Source: Ectocarpus siliculosus
Lineage: Eukaryota > Sar > Phaeophyceae > Ectocarpales > Ectocarpaceae
Assembly (NCBI GenBank): GCA_000310025.1
Contig: FN649740.1
Span: 5,680,121-5,744,120, forward strand
Reading direction: 5' to 3'
DNA length: 64,000 bases
Numbering within the stretch: the stretch's first letter is position 1; the number at the start of each line of letters is the position of its first letter. The notes below the pieces were generated by a model. The model did not search any database. It saw only the letters and a program-made list of their open reading frames with translations, and was not told the origin of the DNA. A program made the translations under genes and the position numbers. Positions 33,101 through 43,256 of this stretch are shown piece by piece.

Positions 33101-33280
33101 CATACGGGCAAATAGAAAAGGAGCATTCGCAATTCCGAAGGGGAGGCGTTTGAAAACCCATTTCCCTTTGTGTGTCACAAACGCAGTCTTTTCTTGTTCT
33201 GCTTCGTCTACTTCGAATTTGGTGGTAGGCTGACTGGATATCGCAGACAGTAATAAATTTTGCACCTCCAACGGTATCAA
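30155..33280 (-). CDS. pol: Gypsy copy A pol fragment: RT (part), RNase H, integrase, chromodomain
   Basis: The open frame starts after a one-base insertion near 33213. It contains the RT blocks LPFGIANAPFLFARM and LLVYMDD, the RNase H block VHVDASEVGAGAFLG, the integrase HHCC finger with CQECQAC, and the integrase core with SMMDH, HSDQGPEYEN and PYRPQGNSVSERVH. The C-terminus carries a derived chromodomain (YRLRLRGYGPESDLEYRADE), then basic clusters resembling nuclear localisation signals. No methionine start fits, so this is the remains of a Gag-Pol polyprotein. The integrase and tail look intact and could in principle be copied by a helper element. Confidence 0.88.
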   Translation of the reverse strand: MIPLEVQNLLLSAISSQPTTKFEVDEAEQEKTAFVTHKGKWVFKRLPFGIANAPFLFARMMSLAFSHFGPRSGLLVYMDDIICCSSNWESHLTLLESMLQALQAAGLTLKPSKVQFGPQEVKYLGHILSAKGIRVGEDRIKSIVDLPAPKTIKALRSVLGMVNYVRKFIPDLSTVIAPLVELTQKEHVKSIAKRWNQEHDKAFAEIKRLLSKAPVLCFPDFTKDFVVHVDASEVGAGAFLGQKNGDDVNIIAYFSQRVNKAQRHYSATMKECYGVVLSLQHWRPYLWGRHFEVVTDHAALRYLYTMQDTSNMLTRWAIALQSFDFTVRHKPGKLHVVPDTLSRLFAFDHQQQLEAPQLAPICRNVPDDPALHSNVPPRPYQVSADRLENLRPVQSDRELFAEKSVYISATNVFETINRDILREKQALEYGKYIDYLTKPDAQLPDDETTTSMSYYFVRDGLLFKSYLPGYLRKRSTFSDQLVLPYALTGLVLHAYHDHVLSGGHLASRPTYEKIRQKYWWPTMNRDVRTWCQECQACQRRKTAHNRNKLPTGHVPVQRPFERISVDLVEYKVESVSAAGVRCKHVLSMMDHLTRFTVLTPIPNKSAITVAQAIIDRIISIFGSPELLHSDQGPEYENSVAHQLQRILNYKKTRTTPYRPQGNSVSERVHATMHAMLAMHSSMNRDNWASLLPFVQLAYNTSFSSTMHETPFFLMFGRKPRLPVDIILGIPHVGTTANTEEFSKTTQENLQVAFELARRNLSERTIKQAAKNAKLRPIPVFKPGDLVLVYRPYQDSDGPNPKLLLPWRGPYVICSKLSPVVYRVRRQNETREVSVHLAHIKQYYARKTPPAPDFDKLSEFFLGRQIPLPELDHPDEAQPKIESYVVDKVVSHKSGKGPKTPYNYKYRLRLRGYGPESDLEYRADEIPQCQEMISAYRIRCGLEIVQPNKSSSRAPVEQGDPKSPSKTGKRKRKQAATPQEPLSRKLATQSGSEPPNKTKKRRRRLLKEGPLPKSRSATTQSDTQLPCRTSKRKRTRARKLND

Positions 33281-34313
33281 TATGGGATTCTATATCTGGC
33301 ATGGGCCAAGATTTTCGAATTAAACTCTTGTTAATAGTCGATATTTCTTTCGGAAGGTCGTTCTGGCGAAAGGTAAACTTCTGGTTGTGTCCCGATGTAT
33401 GCGTTGAGGTAGGGGTGCTTGTGGGCATAGAAAAACGCGCAAGCGGGGGCGTAGACAGTGCGACAGGGTTGCTAGTCCTGTGTGCGCTGTCCTGGCTATC
33501 CGGAGTAGGGGCCAACTCGGGTGCTACAGGGTTGCTAGGCCTGTAATCACTATCTTGGCTATCCGGAGTAGATGTTAAATCAGGGGCTAGGTTCCGAGGA
33601 TGGACAGGTGTGTTCTGAGTGACAGCGGGCAAGATTGGTTGACGAAAAACTAGGCCGGTGGAGGTACTCCCTCCACTGCTCTGATTTCCCTCAACTGGTA
33701 TACTGCTACGTGCTGTCGAAGAAGTATTCACCTGGGCCACCTCTGCTGCAGAGGCCCGAGTCGTGGTGGGTGGAGTTGCGGTAGGACGGAAGAGGGACAC
33801 CAGCCACTCGGGTGGATTCGACTGCTCCTTCCAGTGGCGGGAGAGCATGTCAGCGAACTGTCCCCCAGCGGAGGTCATGAGCGCCTGTCGGTCATCCGCG
33901 GACACGTCCTGTGACCGGAAGCCCTCGAGCAACTGGTACATGATGTGCCGTTCGCTCTGGTTAGCCCATTCCTCGTCGCCGTCATGTTCCTCGTCACCGT
34001 CGTTGTCCGAATTCTCCGGGGTGGCTCCTTTCTCCTCACCGGTGCCCGGCTCGTCCTCTTCGGGAATCGACTCCTGTTGGGAGTGGTCTCCCCGAGAGGG
34101 ACGATGCGCAGACACGCGTTGAGAGGGGGTGCCCCTTCCCGGCGTTTCAGAGATCAACGGTGACGGGGAAACAGTGACGCCGAGCTGTTTCCGCAGCTCC
34201 TCCAGCTCCTGCGCCTGCTTCGCCAGCGCCGCATTCTGGTCAGCGACGAGTGCGTTCGCCTCCCTGACTTCATCGCGTAAGTCTCTCCGCTTTTGTGAAG
34301 AGGTTTTCGGCAT
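32682..34313 (-). pseudogene. gag-pol: Gypsy copy A gag N-terminus joined in frame to RT
   Basis: 543 codons from the Gag start: coiled-coil-like leader (residues about 1-45) and a Ser/Thr/Pro-rich region with repeated PDSQDS. At residue about 327 (position about 33338) it joins directly to RT residues starting at NKSLIRKSWPMPD. The 2,601-bp deletion is a multiple of three, so the join keeps frame. The extra base near 33213 then throws the frame off and the rest is nonsense. The Gag core and protease are missing. Confidence 0.85.
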
Positions 34314-34386
34314 GTTGTTTCTCTTTTTCTTGGTTGTCTCTCCTCGCTACAGTAGCACGGCGAAGCCGTGTTCTAGTCGACGCCAA

Positions 34387-34712
34387 TGAGGACACTGGCT
34401 ATTGTCGGAGACAGATGCCGGTGCCGTGGCAGTATTATCCCACTGCCAGGGGAAGGCTATTTCCTCTCGTGATGTGTAAACGAGGAGAAGAGGGTAGAAA
34501 GAGAGAGTGGCCATAGCGGCAGAGGGAGAGGAGAGTCGAAGACTCTCCGCTTCCACTTTCGGCAAGTGGCCAGGGACTTCGGAAGATATCCATCTCCGAC
34601 GGTGCATTTCCTGTCACTCTCCTTGTGACAAGATACCCCGAGGGAGCCATATCTTCCTACACTTTGTATGTGCACACATGGTTGGTTATACTCCTGACAG
34701 GTGTCCTCCACA
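34387..34712 (-). repeat. 5' LTR of gypsy copy A
   Basis: 326 bp, apparently identical to the 3' LTR of the same copy and to both LTRs of copy B, which points to very recent insertion. The candidate tRNA primer site adjoins it at 34368-34385. Confidence 0.93.
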
Positions 34713-34716
34713 TCTA

Positions 34717-36515
34717 TGAGATTGTGCCGTGTTCAAAAATATTCAACAAAATGACCAATACAAGAAGCATGTACCACTCCCTTCGCGGTTATGCCCCCCG
34801 CTGAAGGTTAACATTGCTTGAGGCACGAAACGCCCTCGTCGCCATTGGAACGGTGTTCTTACCTCCCCTGACATTTTCCCTACCGAGGATATATCAAAAC
34901 CGAAGCCTTTCATATCCTCAACGAAGGTTGCGATGAAGAGACTGGTGGTCGGTTTCGAGGGAAAATCCAAGTCATCTCCACGCCAAGCACTCGAAAACGA
35001 CCTTCCGGCTCCAAGTGTTGGTGTTAGATGGAATAAGTTGAGGGCATCATGGAGCAGCGGCCAGCACGTTGGTACACCGAAGGGCGCCGCTATGGTCCGA
35101 AATGTCGGCTTACCGCTTACCATTCACGATCCATCGTTGTACATATTGTCGCAGCTCCACCTGTAATCGCTTGCACTTCGTATCCAGCAAACAGCTTTCA
35201 TTACCAGCTGCCCTGGACGACCAGCAGGGGGGAGGGTTGGATCGTCAACGGTACATGTATGGACCCAGATTTGCGGCATTTTCGGACCGCAGCTTCAGCG
35301 TTCGACATCACTCCTCCTCAGTAACAGAATCTGGGCCCGCATTGCCGCTTGATGATATCCTCTAGACTATGACGTACTACTGTAATTTCCCATCGAACGT
35401 CAACAAGTCGCATTTTTTGCCTTCAATTGAGACGGAAGTGCTTTCGTTGTCTTGATTTGAGAGAACGTTTAGTCTATGGGTAAAGAATTCAGACTTTGTG
35501 ATAACCTGGGATGCAGAAGTCCCAACCGCTGCTCTGTTCGACAACAATAGGAGATGGTTCAGAAGTTTCCCTGCTGAACACTTGCCGACTGGTCTATGTG
35601 TGATATCTCGTGTGTGAGCGTTCCGTGATTTTTCGGATATTTTCGAAACGAATGGAACCCCCCGATGACGGGAGGTTCCGCGTGCCGCATATATATCTAG
35701 AGTAGGGCACTTAGCGCGCCCCCCGCTGCCGTGAGGGCGGCGGGCCCCGAAAAATACCGCCTTTACACTAGAAGTCATCCAGGTAACAAGGTTTTGCACG
35801 CCAGTGTCTAAAATGTATTGGGTGTCTTCGGGTGTTTTTTGATGGATCGAAGTCGTCGGAATCTACACGTACGTATGACAATTCCGAGAAATCAGATGTG
35901 TACTCAAATATATGTGGAAAGCATGTCGTCGCGAGACAGTAGCAGTTGTCAGTCACAGGTTGTAGGCGGTGTGGTCAATTTGAGATATCTAGGTATGTAG
36001 TCGGAGAAGAGATCCTGGGTATGTAGTACGTGTGTACGAGAATAAAATTGCGTCGAATAGTTTCTGCGTAAGTGATTTTCTCCGCACTCTCCAAGAAATC
36101 CGAGGGCGTGTTGTTTCAGGGCACCACCTCACCGAAGTAGACACTCACTGGCAAAATCGCATACGAACCTAGGTGCATGCATGCGTAGGCCTGCGGTGAG
36201 ATGATTACCATGTTGGAGAGCAGGAATACTCCGCAGCACCGGTGGCACAACATACACAGACACGTACGTTCAGTGTCATTAGCAGTTCTCAGCGAGCGTG
36301 TTTTTACAGAGCAGCACAGCAGCACAGCAATAGCTCTAATCGTATCTGGATACCACAGACTCGTCCGATCGTAGTGGTGTAGCATGGAAACGGGACGTAT
36401 CGTGGCGCTAATTAACGATTGGAAACGTTAGGCTATATCTGTCCAGAAGGTTGGTGGGAGGCGCGGCCGTGAGTTTTGATTCGTTTCCGATAAAAATTGG
36501 CTTAAGCTATGTATA
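34717..36515. other. Unassigned DNA between transposons
   Basis: Short open frames only. A GC-rich patch at 35710-35750 can form a small stem. No domain, repeat match or RNA gene was recognised. Confidence 0.4.
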
Positions 36516-36517
36516 TA

Positions 36518-36734
36518 CCGTATATGACACAAGATAACACACCCCCTTGGCCGATTTTCAAAGCTCGATTTCTCAACAGCAGGAAGAGTCACAGCGCCGA
36601 AAACGGCGGCGTTGGAACCGTCTCGTCGAGAGCTGTTCGAAAACGTATTGTTTCATTTATGCATCTTCTTCGTCGTGGAGTAATCGAGCTTTGAAAATCG
36701 GTCCAGGGGGTGTGTTATCTTGTGTCATATACGG
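36518..36734 (+). mobile_element. 217-bp MITE, copy 1
   Basis: Terminal inverted repeats of about 53 bp begin CCGTATATGACACAAG on both sides, with a TA dinucleotide directly outside each end (36516-36517 and 36735-36736). TA duplication and size suit a non-autonomous Tc1/mariner-like element. A second copy of exactly the same length lies in opposite internal orientation at 40658-40874. Confidence 0.9.
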
Positions 36735-36919
36735 TAGTCTATAGGCAGACATGATCCAATAAAAAGTTGTGTGTGTGTCGCGTCGAGTAAAGTGTGCGGT
36801 GAACATTCATTCGTCATCGTCAAGACGCGGCGGAATATCCGCGGATCTCCGGCGTGTAAATCATATGAAGAACTGCATCCATCAATATATCATGTCGTAG
36901 GTGAAGGTAATGCTATGAC

Positions 36920-37325
36920 TCCTACTGTACTACTGTAGTACCCAGTCACTCCGAAAAAAAAAAAAGTCGAACAAATGTTTGTCAGCCTTTGTTCGGGGGC
37001 TACGGTCCCTCCGAAGAATCTGAGCTCCTTGCCAGACAAAGGGTGACTTGGCTTACGTGGGGACGCTTTTCATACTGAAGCCAAGTCAGCAAGTTTTTCC
37101 AGTACCAGGCGATGTTCACTTCTTCAACCAAGGGGGCACGCGGGAGATGTTTTACAGCAAGTCAACGGCCAGGAGAGGCATCACACATCATATTACACAG
37201 CGTACGACCTCCGCCGAGCTGATAGGCCAAGGCTTCTCACGTGCGTTGCACATAGCGAAGCCTAGGGTGACCACAGTGCGGTAAACAGGCAGTTGAGTGT
37301 TGTGTCTCCAAAGTGTAACCTACAA
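36920..37325 (-). mobile_element. Non-autonomous element family R2, copy 2 (inverted)
   Basis: Reverse complement of 7265-7738, sharing the CACCCTTTGTCTGGCAAG block, the GCCAAG hairpin arms, GTGCAACGCACGT and the GACTGGGTACTAC end. It is somewhat shorter and clearly diverged. Its ends are approximate. Confidence 0.6.
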
Positions 37326-37587
37326 GTATGCATCGGCGGAGAGTCAACAATCATCGTTCGTTCAGAGTTTGGTGCAGAGCAGTACACACGATATTTATTT
37401 TTTTCGAAAAAACAAAAAAACACACATTCTACTGTAGGCTACAGTAACATACACTAATAGACTAGTCAGTGATTGGTTGACGACGACGACGTTCCTACAT
37501 AGCAATAGTTAACTTAGAGTGATTACAGACTGACTTGCTGTCGGGCTCAGCGGTTGTTATAGGGAACAAGCGCCATGTTCATTTTGT

Positions 37588-37652
37588 GGGGGGCCGCGGC
37601 GGTTTTGTTGTACAGGAACAATCTCAAGCGCGTTCCATTTTGGAGCACATGA
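37588..37652 (+). repeat. Short direct repeat, left copy
   Basis: About 65 bp beginning GGGCCGCGGCG and ending in CATTTTGGAGCA recurs at 39305-39365 with few changes. The two copies flank the tRNA-like sequence and the LINE fragment, but do not directly abut the LINE. Confidence 0.7.
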
Positions 37653-37660
37653 GACACCGG

Positions 37661-37737
37661 TCGCCCCGGTGGTTTAGTTGGTATCCGCGAAACCTTCTAG
37701 AGGTCAGGTCAGGGGTTCGGATCCCGGCGTAAGCGAG
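37661..37737 (+). other. tRNA-like sequence (pseudo-tRNA or SINE head)
   Basis: Contains a good internal promoter box A (TGGTTTAGTTGG at 37670-37681) and a near box B (GGTTCGGATCC, with G for the usual A) about 32 bases downstream. A weak anticodon stem would present the loop TTCTAGA, anticodon CTA. The T and acceptor stems pair poorly, so a working tRNA is unlikely. It sits just beyond the (TTG)n tail of the inverted LINE, which suggests a SINE or a tRNA relic used as target. Confidence 0.45.
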
Positions 37738-37782
37738 CTTTTCTTGCAAAGTGAGTTTTTCTCTCGCTTCCCCTCCTGGTCT

Positions 37783-37784
37783 AG

Positions 37785-37827
<43 letters not shown>

Positions 37828-39110
37828 CTTCACATTAAAAACCGTTCCGATCTCTCTGTACTCAGTACCTTCGTATGTCCGTACTGATCCAACACTCGAC
37901 GCGGTCGATTCCCGTGGTCACAGGTTAACTTACCCTAAAAAGGTACTCTCAAATGAACTGGCCCCGAGGGGTCCGCAAGTCAATAGAAATCAACGACAGA
38001 TATTCTGGAATCCTCCACTCCCTCTGCGCGCTATGCAAGGTATCAACTGAGACTAGCAGTCACTATCTATCATGGGTCGGAGAGAAAGAGGTACACCCCC
38101 TGGTTCAATCTTGGTACTTCACAACGCAAGCAGAGACCAGGCCATCTGGCACAAAAAAGAGAGAAAAAAAGAAATAAGAGAAAAAAGAGAAAAAATAAAA
38201 ATGGAAACCGTATAAGGAGAAGAGAAAAATAAAATGAAAATAAAATGAAAAAGGGCGAGGACAAAGAGGGACCAGGCCGAAAAATAACAAGAAATATGAG
38301 GCAGAACAAGGCACACGGTGGAGAGACCACTAACGAACAAGCAAACACGCAAGCATGGCCACCAACCAGCGATACATTGTAATGGTACAAAATCACTACT
38401 GGGGGGTTGGTGCAATGGTGCAGCGTTGGGGGGGAATTGGCGAAGAGAAATTCAATCCAGCACGTGTCGTGCCACTCGGTCCGTCTCTTCTCGTTTGCTT
38501 TCTTCCCTCGCCATCTCGTCCGTCTCCTGCCCCCCTCCCGCCACATTGGTTGTTGGCTTGTGGTTTCGTTTGAGCGCTCGTTGTCGGCTGGCCTCTTCTT
38601 CCTTCTCGTGCCAGGAGGTCATGAACCTCTCAGCTCCCTGCAGCACCGCCGCATGCCAGGGTACTCCCCCCTCCACCTTCGCGCCTTCCGTCCACCTTAA
38701 CTTCGGTGCCGTGTCTTTCGGTACAGGAATTCCGAGACAACATGGAGTCGGTTTTCGTAGATCCGTGGTCGGCCCCGAATGCCTTCAGGTCGTCGAGCAC
38801 ACACTTCGGCCAGTTCTGTTCCTGTCCCCCCCTACGTGGCTTCTCCCCCCCCGCCAGCTCGCCGAGCATCAGTCGTTTCGGGAGTCGCCCGTCCGGCTGC
38901 CTTGCCAGTGCTCCCGCGAACAGTAGGCGTCGTTGTCGGATCGTGGCTTCAACGCTCTGGCATTCGACCCTCTTGAGCGTCTGGGCGTACGAGAGCTGCC
39001 GGTAGGTGTCTTTCTTACGCTTGTACCCTATAACTCGAAGGAGCAGTCGGTGATGTGTCGACCGCAGCGTCTGATAGTGGCCGCTGAGTGGTGACCATGT
39101 CATGTCATGG
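37783..39110 (-). mobile_element. 5'-truncated LINE fragment with (AAC)n tail
   Basis: On the - strand it carries the C-terminal part of the LINE ORF2 (38630-39103, beginning MTWSPLSGHYQTLR and including HHRLLLRVIGY), the 3' UTR rich in pyrimidines, and a 3' microsatellite tail that reads (TTG)n on the + strand at 37783-37827. It matches the LINE at 1355-5335 from the RT tail onward. 5' truncation is usual for LINE insertions. Its frame is better kept than in the longer copy, with a different, arginine- and glycine-rich end. Confidence 0.85.
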
Positions 39111-39277
39111 GTCTAGTGGACAGCGCTAGTTCGTGTGTACACAGCGGGAAGAGAGTGCTAAACTCTTCTCGCATTAAAAATCGAACCGCAGGAGGGGAGG
39201 GTAGAGAGGGGCTCTTCTGTGTGACCACGGGTTGGAGTAAACGGCACTAGTGCTGTGAGCGCTGATTTGAAGCGATG

Positions 39278-39298
39278 ACAAAAAAAAAAAAAAAAATA
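39278..39298. repeat. Poly-A run
   Basis: About 18 consecutive A precede the right copy of the 65-bp direct repeat (39305-39365). It may mark the tail of another retro-inserted piece. Confidence 0.6.
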
Positions 39299-39304
39299 CC
39301 GCAC

Positions 39305-39365
39305 GGGGCCGCGGCGATTTTGGTGCACAGGAACAATCTCAAGCGCGTTCCATTTTGGAGCATAT
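39305..39365 (+). repeat. Short direct repeat, right copy
   Basis: Match to 37588-37652. The pair brackets about 1.65 kb that includes the tRNA-like sequence and the LINE fragment. Confidence 0.7.
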
Positions 39366-40655
39366 GCATACCGCACGGGGTGTCAAGCTCCAGAGTCCAG
39401 AGTCCAGAGTGGTAGTTGCCTCCACCGGGCCGGCGCTTCCCTGTGTCTGGCAATGGTAGTGAACTGCTCCATCATCTGCTTCCCACCCCCCAGCCCATTT
39501 CAAGAAACAAACAGCACAACAACCACGTGTGTGTGTGTATTGCTATGTGTACCAGGTACATGTAGCCCCGACGTTGTACTGTAGGTGTAGCTACAGAAGG
39601 CCGTGCTTAAATAGCTGTGCATCCCTCAACCCATGCCTGGCCTTGTCTTTAGTAGTCATGGACACGCGTCTATCGGCTATCGCACTCTTGCCTCAGAAGC
39701 AGAATGAGACTGTGAGAACGTCTGTGGAAACTATTCTAACTCGGAGCTCGGAGCTCGGAGCTCGGAGCTCGGAGCTGCCTTGTGGGAGGTTCCGAACCCG
39801 AACCAAGAACCAACAAGCCTTCCATCTTCCAACCGACACCACGACGCACGACACACAGCACACACAACAACCTATACACGACACATACTATGCTGTGTAG
39901 GGATACATCTCGGGACCTCATACGTGTGAACCTTCGCTCAGCCTTGCGCAGCCGTGTACTGGTGTACTGGTAGCGGCAGGTCGCTTGAGTTTACAGAGAC
40001 GTTTGAACTTTTCCTCAGCCTTGCCCAGCAGTGTACTGGCAGCGTACCGCTATCGTGTGCAGCGGCGGCGGATAAGCACGGAGAAATCTCTTGCTGGTAG
40101 AAACCAAACGTTCGGCCTCGTTCCACGGCGGAGAGATGGCTGTCAACCAACCAAGACACACAATCACCCTTCAACTCGGAGGCGACCTTTTGCGACTTGT
40201 TCGACCGCCTTCAAACCACAGCCAGCCGCATAGCCGATCAACACTCGCAGCCACTCGGAAAGGGGGGGGACTTTCGCCGGCCGTCGTCGTGTTTGCCTGA
40301 AACGCAGGTGGGCAGAGGTTTGACGTGTAGGAATACCCTCGTTCATGAGGGGAAAGGACGGGAAGCGAAGCGAAGGGAACGGAAGTAAAACCGCATGGCG
40401 ACAATCAAAAGCCATCGCACTGCTGTGTGTGCGTGTGCGTGAGTGTGGTGTGCAGCAGTGGTATCCATGGACTTCCACAGCTAGCTTCAATCTCCTGTCT
40501 TGTAGTATAATAAATAGGTACTTCATGGATGACAAGATAGGATAGCTGTCGCTAAAACGAGCGACAGCTGATAGATGTTGTCGTCAGACGTGTGCGTCCA
40601 CGGGCGGAAGTGCGTGTTACTGAGGGGTATTCCGACGTATCGACTCCCCATCAAA
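39366..40655. other. Unassigned DNA with simple repeats
   Basis: Includes a short tandem of GAGCTCG units at 39742-39775 and a GT run near 39528-39538. No gene or domain was recognised. Confidence 0.4.
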
Positions 40656-40657
40656 TA

Positions 40658-40874
40658 CCGTATATGACACAAGATAACACACCCCCTGGCCCGATTTTCA
40701 AAGATCGATTACTCGACGACGAAGAGGATACATAAACGAAATGATACATTTTCCAAAAGCTCTCAACGAGACGGTTCCAACGCCGCCATTTTCGGCGTTG
40801 TGAGTCTTCCTGCTGTTGAGAAATCGATCTTTGAAAATCGGTCAAGGGGGTGTGTTATCTTGTGTCATATACGG
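40658..40874 (-). mobile_element. 217-bp MITE, copy 2
   Basis: Same length and terminal inverted repeats as 36518-36734, flanked by TA at 40656-40657 and 40875-40876. The inner segment is in reverse complement relative to copy 1, as expected for an independent insertion. Internal differences are modest. Confidence 0.9.
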
Positions 40875-41124
40875 TATATAAAACGAATCGGTGAAGAAAA
40901 ATCCCCGATCGGTAGAGTGCGATCGCGAAAGGCCTCGTTGTCACAAGACGATCAAGTGTCAACGCACACGTGATGGGCAGACGCCTGCGTTTGTTTTCAC
41001 GCGGATGCTGGTGTACACAACAAAAGAGGGCGGACCCTAGATATTCTACATGTATAACGCATACACACGAGTGAAGATCCAACAACTGTCCGTAGCGGAA
41101 GCATCAAAGCTTATTTTCCAATAA

Positions 41125-41178
41125 AGTGGCAATAATGCCACTATTGACTAGTCAATAGTATGTAGCATTATTGCCACT
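41125..41178. repeat. 54-bp palindrome built on AGTGGCAATAATGC
   Basis: Arms AGTGGCAATAATGC and GCATTATTGCCACT surround the inner palindrome TATTGACTAGTCAATA. Further GTGGCA/TGCCAC units follow to about 41255. The right part resembles 9090-9215, so this is probably the end of a shared mobile element. Confidence 0.75.
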
Positions 41179-41179
41179 A

Positions 41180-41857
41180 AATCGATTAGTGGCATTGCCC
41201 TGAATAGTGGCAAATTTTCCTCTTGCCACTACATGCCACTATATCGGGACCACTACTGTATGCAGATACTCTATCCTCGACGATACTCAAATTTAGATAG
41301 AGATCAAAGATAGATGCGACTTTCCATATCAAACACAAAAAATTAAAGCAACTAGTGTCGGAGAAACTAGTTCATCCCCGACAAGTACTCCAAACCATCA
41401 AACCTTCCCCACACCACACACGTGATGACTACTGAGAATCACAACGCAGACGACAAGGAAGGACGAGCGGGAACTGATCGTGACGGGTTCGGTCGTAGCA
41501 TATGCGGAGACGACAACGCCTATTTAGGCGCTAAAAAAATCAGCTCACACACCACTCAAACACGCGTCAGCGTAACATAGCGTACCATGAACGAGACAAA
41601 GCGCCAAATATCAGTAGAGAGGGAAACGAACGCCATGATTTGGAGGTGGCAAAGCAAACAAAGCCTAAATATATATATTGAATCGTCCCGTGAAGCAACG
41701 ACTTGAAACAACAGGCAGGCGATGAAAGTCGCCTTAAGTCCGGCCCATCGTGTCCCATCAGAAAACAACGGCTAGCACAGAAGTTGCTTGCCAGACGCTC
41801 TTCTCCTTCTTCTTGCATGTCCTCAGCTTCGGTCGCGTCAACCATAATAATGCGAGT
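41180..41857. other. Unassigned DNA left of gypsy copy B
   Basis: After the GTGGCA units there is AT-rich DNA with no recognisable gene. The target duplication of copy B (GTTC) is at 41858-41861. Confidence 0.4.
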
Positions 41858-41861
41858 GTTC

Positions 41862-42187
41862 TGAGGACACTGGCTATTGTCGGAGACAGATGCCGGTGCC
41901 GTGGCAGTATTATCCCACTGCCAGGGGAAGGCTATTTCCTCTCGTGATGTGTAAACGAGGAGAAGAGGGTAGAAAGAGAGAGTGGCCATAGCGGCAGAGG
42001 GAGAGGAGAGTCGAAGACTCTCCGCTTCCACTTTCGGCAAGTGGCCAGGGACTTCGGAAGATATCCATCTCCGACGGTGCATTTCCTGTCACTCTCCTTG
42101 TGACAAGATACCCCGAGGGAGCCATATCTTCCTACACTTTGTATGTGCACACATGGTTGGTTATACTCCTGACAGGTGTCCTCCACA
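41862..42187 (-). repeat. 3' LTR of gypsy copy B
   Basis: 326 bp, same sequence by eye as the other three LTRs. The purine tract of the element's sense strand adjoins it at 42188-42200. Confidence 0.93.
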
Positions 42188-42476
42188 TCACCCCCCCCTC
42201 TATGCGCCACAAGTCCATCTGTGCTAAAGATGTGCTTTTGGCGGCCATAGACATGAGTGGCTCATGGAGACACATGTATTGGAGTTAACCTACCTGGTAC
42301 AACATCATCAACTCGGCCTGATTATCATACAACGCGTGTTAAAAAACACGGAGTCTTCAGACAGAGTAGTGATAGATGTGGTCCATACTAGTATAGTCTA
42401 GAAAAAAAATTGTGGGTACTGGGCTATCAAGATGACAGCTAGTGTACTAAAATATTTCGCATGATAATGCTGTGGG

Positions 42477-43050
42477 GTTGATGAGAGATAGGCTCGTAAT
42501 GAGGTGACCCTCCGGCGAGTCTGTCTTTTCATCATAAAATAATATCGTGATGAGGAATAAACTTGTAATGAGGTGACCCTCTAGCAAGTTTTCTCTATTC
42601 ATCATCGAAAAATAAGATCTTGATGGAGGATGAACTTGTAATGAGGTGACCCTCTGGCAAGTTTATCTGTTCACCAAAACATAAGATATTGATGGAGGAT
42701 GAACTTGTAATGAGGTGACCCTCTGGCAAGTTTATCTATTCATCAAAAACAAGATCTTGATGGGATGAACTTGTAATGAGGTGACCCTCTGGCAAGTTTA
42801 TCTATTCATCACAAATAAGATCTTGGTGGGATGAACTTGTAATGAGGTGACCCTCTGGCAAGTTTATCTATTCATCACAAATAAGGTATTGATGGGGGAT
42901 GAACTTGTAATGAGGTGACCCTCTGGCAAGTTTATCTATTCATCAAAAAAATAAGATCTTGATGGAGGATGGACTTGTAATGAGGTGACCCTCTGGCAAG
43001 TTTATCTATTCATCAAAAATAAGATCTATTTCATAAAAAAATAAGATCTT
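42477..43050 (-). repeat. Eight tandem hairpin units in the 3' region of gypsy copy B
   Basis: Same eight-unit array as in copy A at 29370-29945, with the core AATGAGGTGACCCTCTGGC and AACTTG/CAAGTT arms. Unit number is the same; small spacer differences exist. Confidence 0.88.
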
Positions 43051-43256
43051 GGGACAGCGGTGGTATCATTCAATTCTCCTCGCGAGTGTTTCCCCAAACA
43101 CTTCAAAAATAGGTTGTTTCCACTGGATACAACCAACCACCGTGGCTACTGGTCCTGTGCTAAATATATATATATAACACAGAATAATAGTAGTATAAAT
43201 TTGTCTCAAGTCTCGGAAAAGATAGACATGGCAACTGTTAGGAACGATAGAATAAA

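Larger units (their letters stand above)
28754..34712 (-). mobile_element. Ty3/gypsy chromovirus copy A, internally deleted
   Basis: Bounded by two 326-bp LTRs that look identical by eye and by the 4-bp target duplication TCTA (28750-28753 and 34713-34716). On the - strand the order is 5' LTR, gag start, deletion, RT, RNase H, integrase, chromodomain, 3' hairpin repeats, 3' LTR. Relative to copy B it lacks 2,601 bp (B positions 46515-49115), covering most of gag, the protease and the start of RT. One extra A near 33213 also breaks the RT frame. It cannot move by itself. Confidence 0.93.

Noticed and set aside
36547-36744. Open frame shared with 40651-40845 as a small gene
   Set aside because: It spans the MITE from end to end, including the inverted repeats; similarity is explained by the element.
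37588-39365. The 65-bp direct repeats as target duplication of the LINE fragment
   Set aside because: They are too long for a LINE duplication and do not abut the LINE ends, and the tRNA-like sequence lies between.
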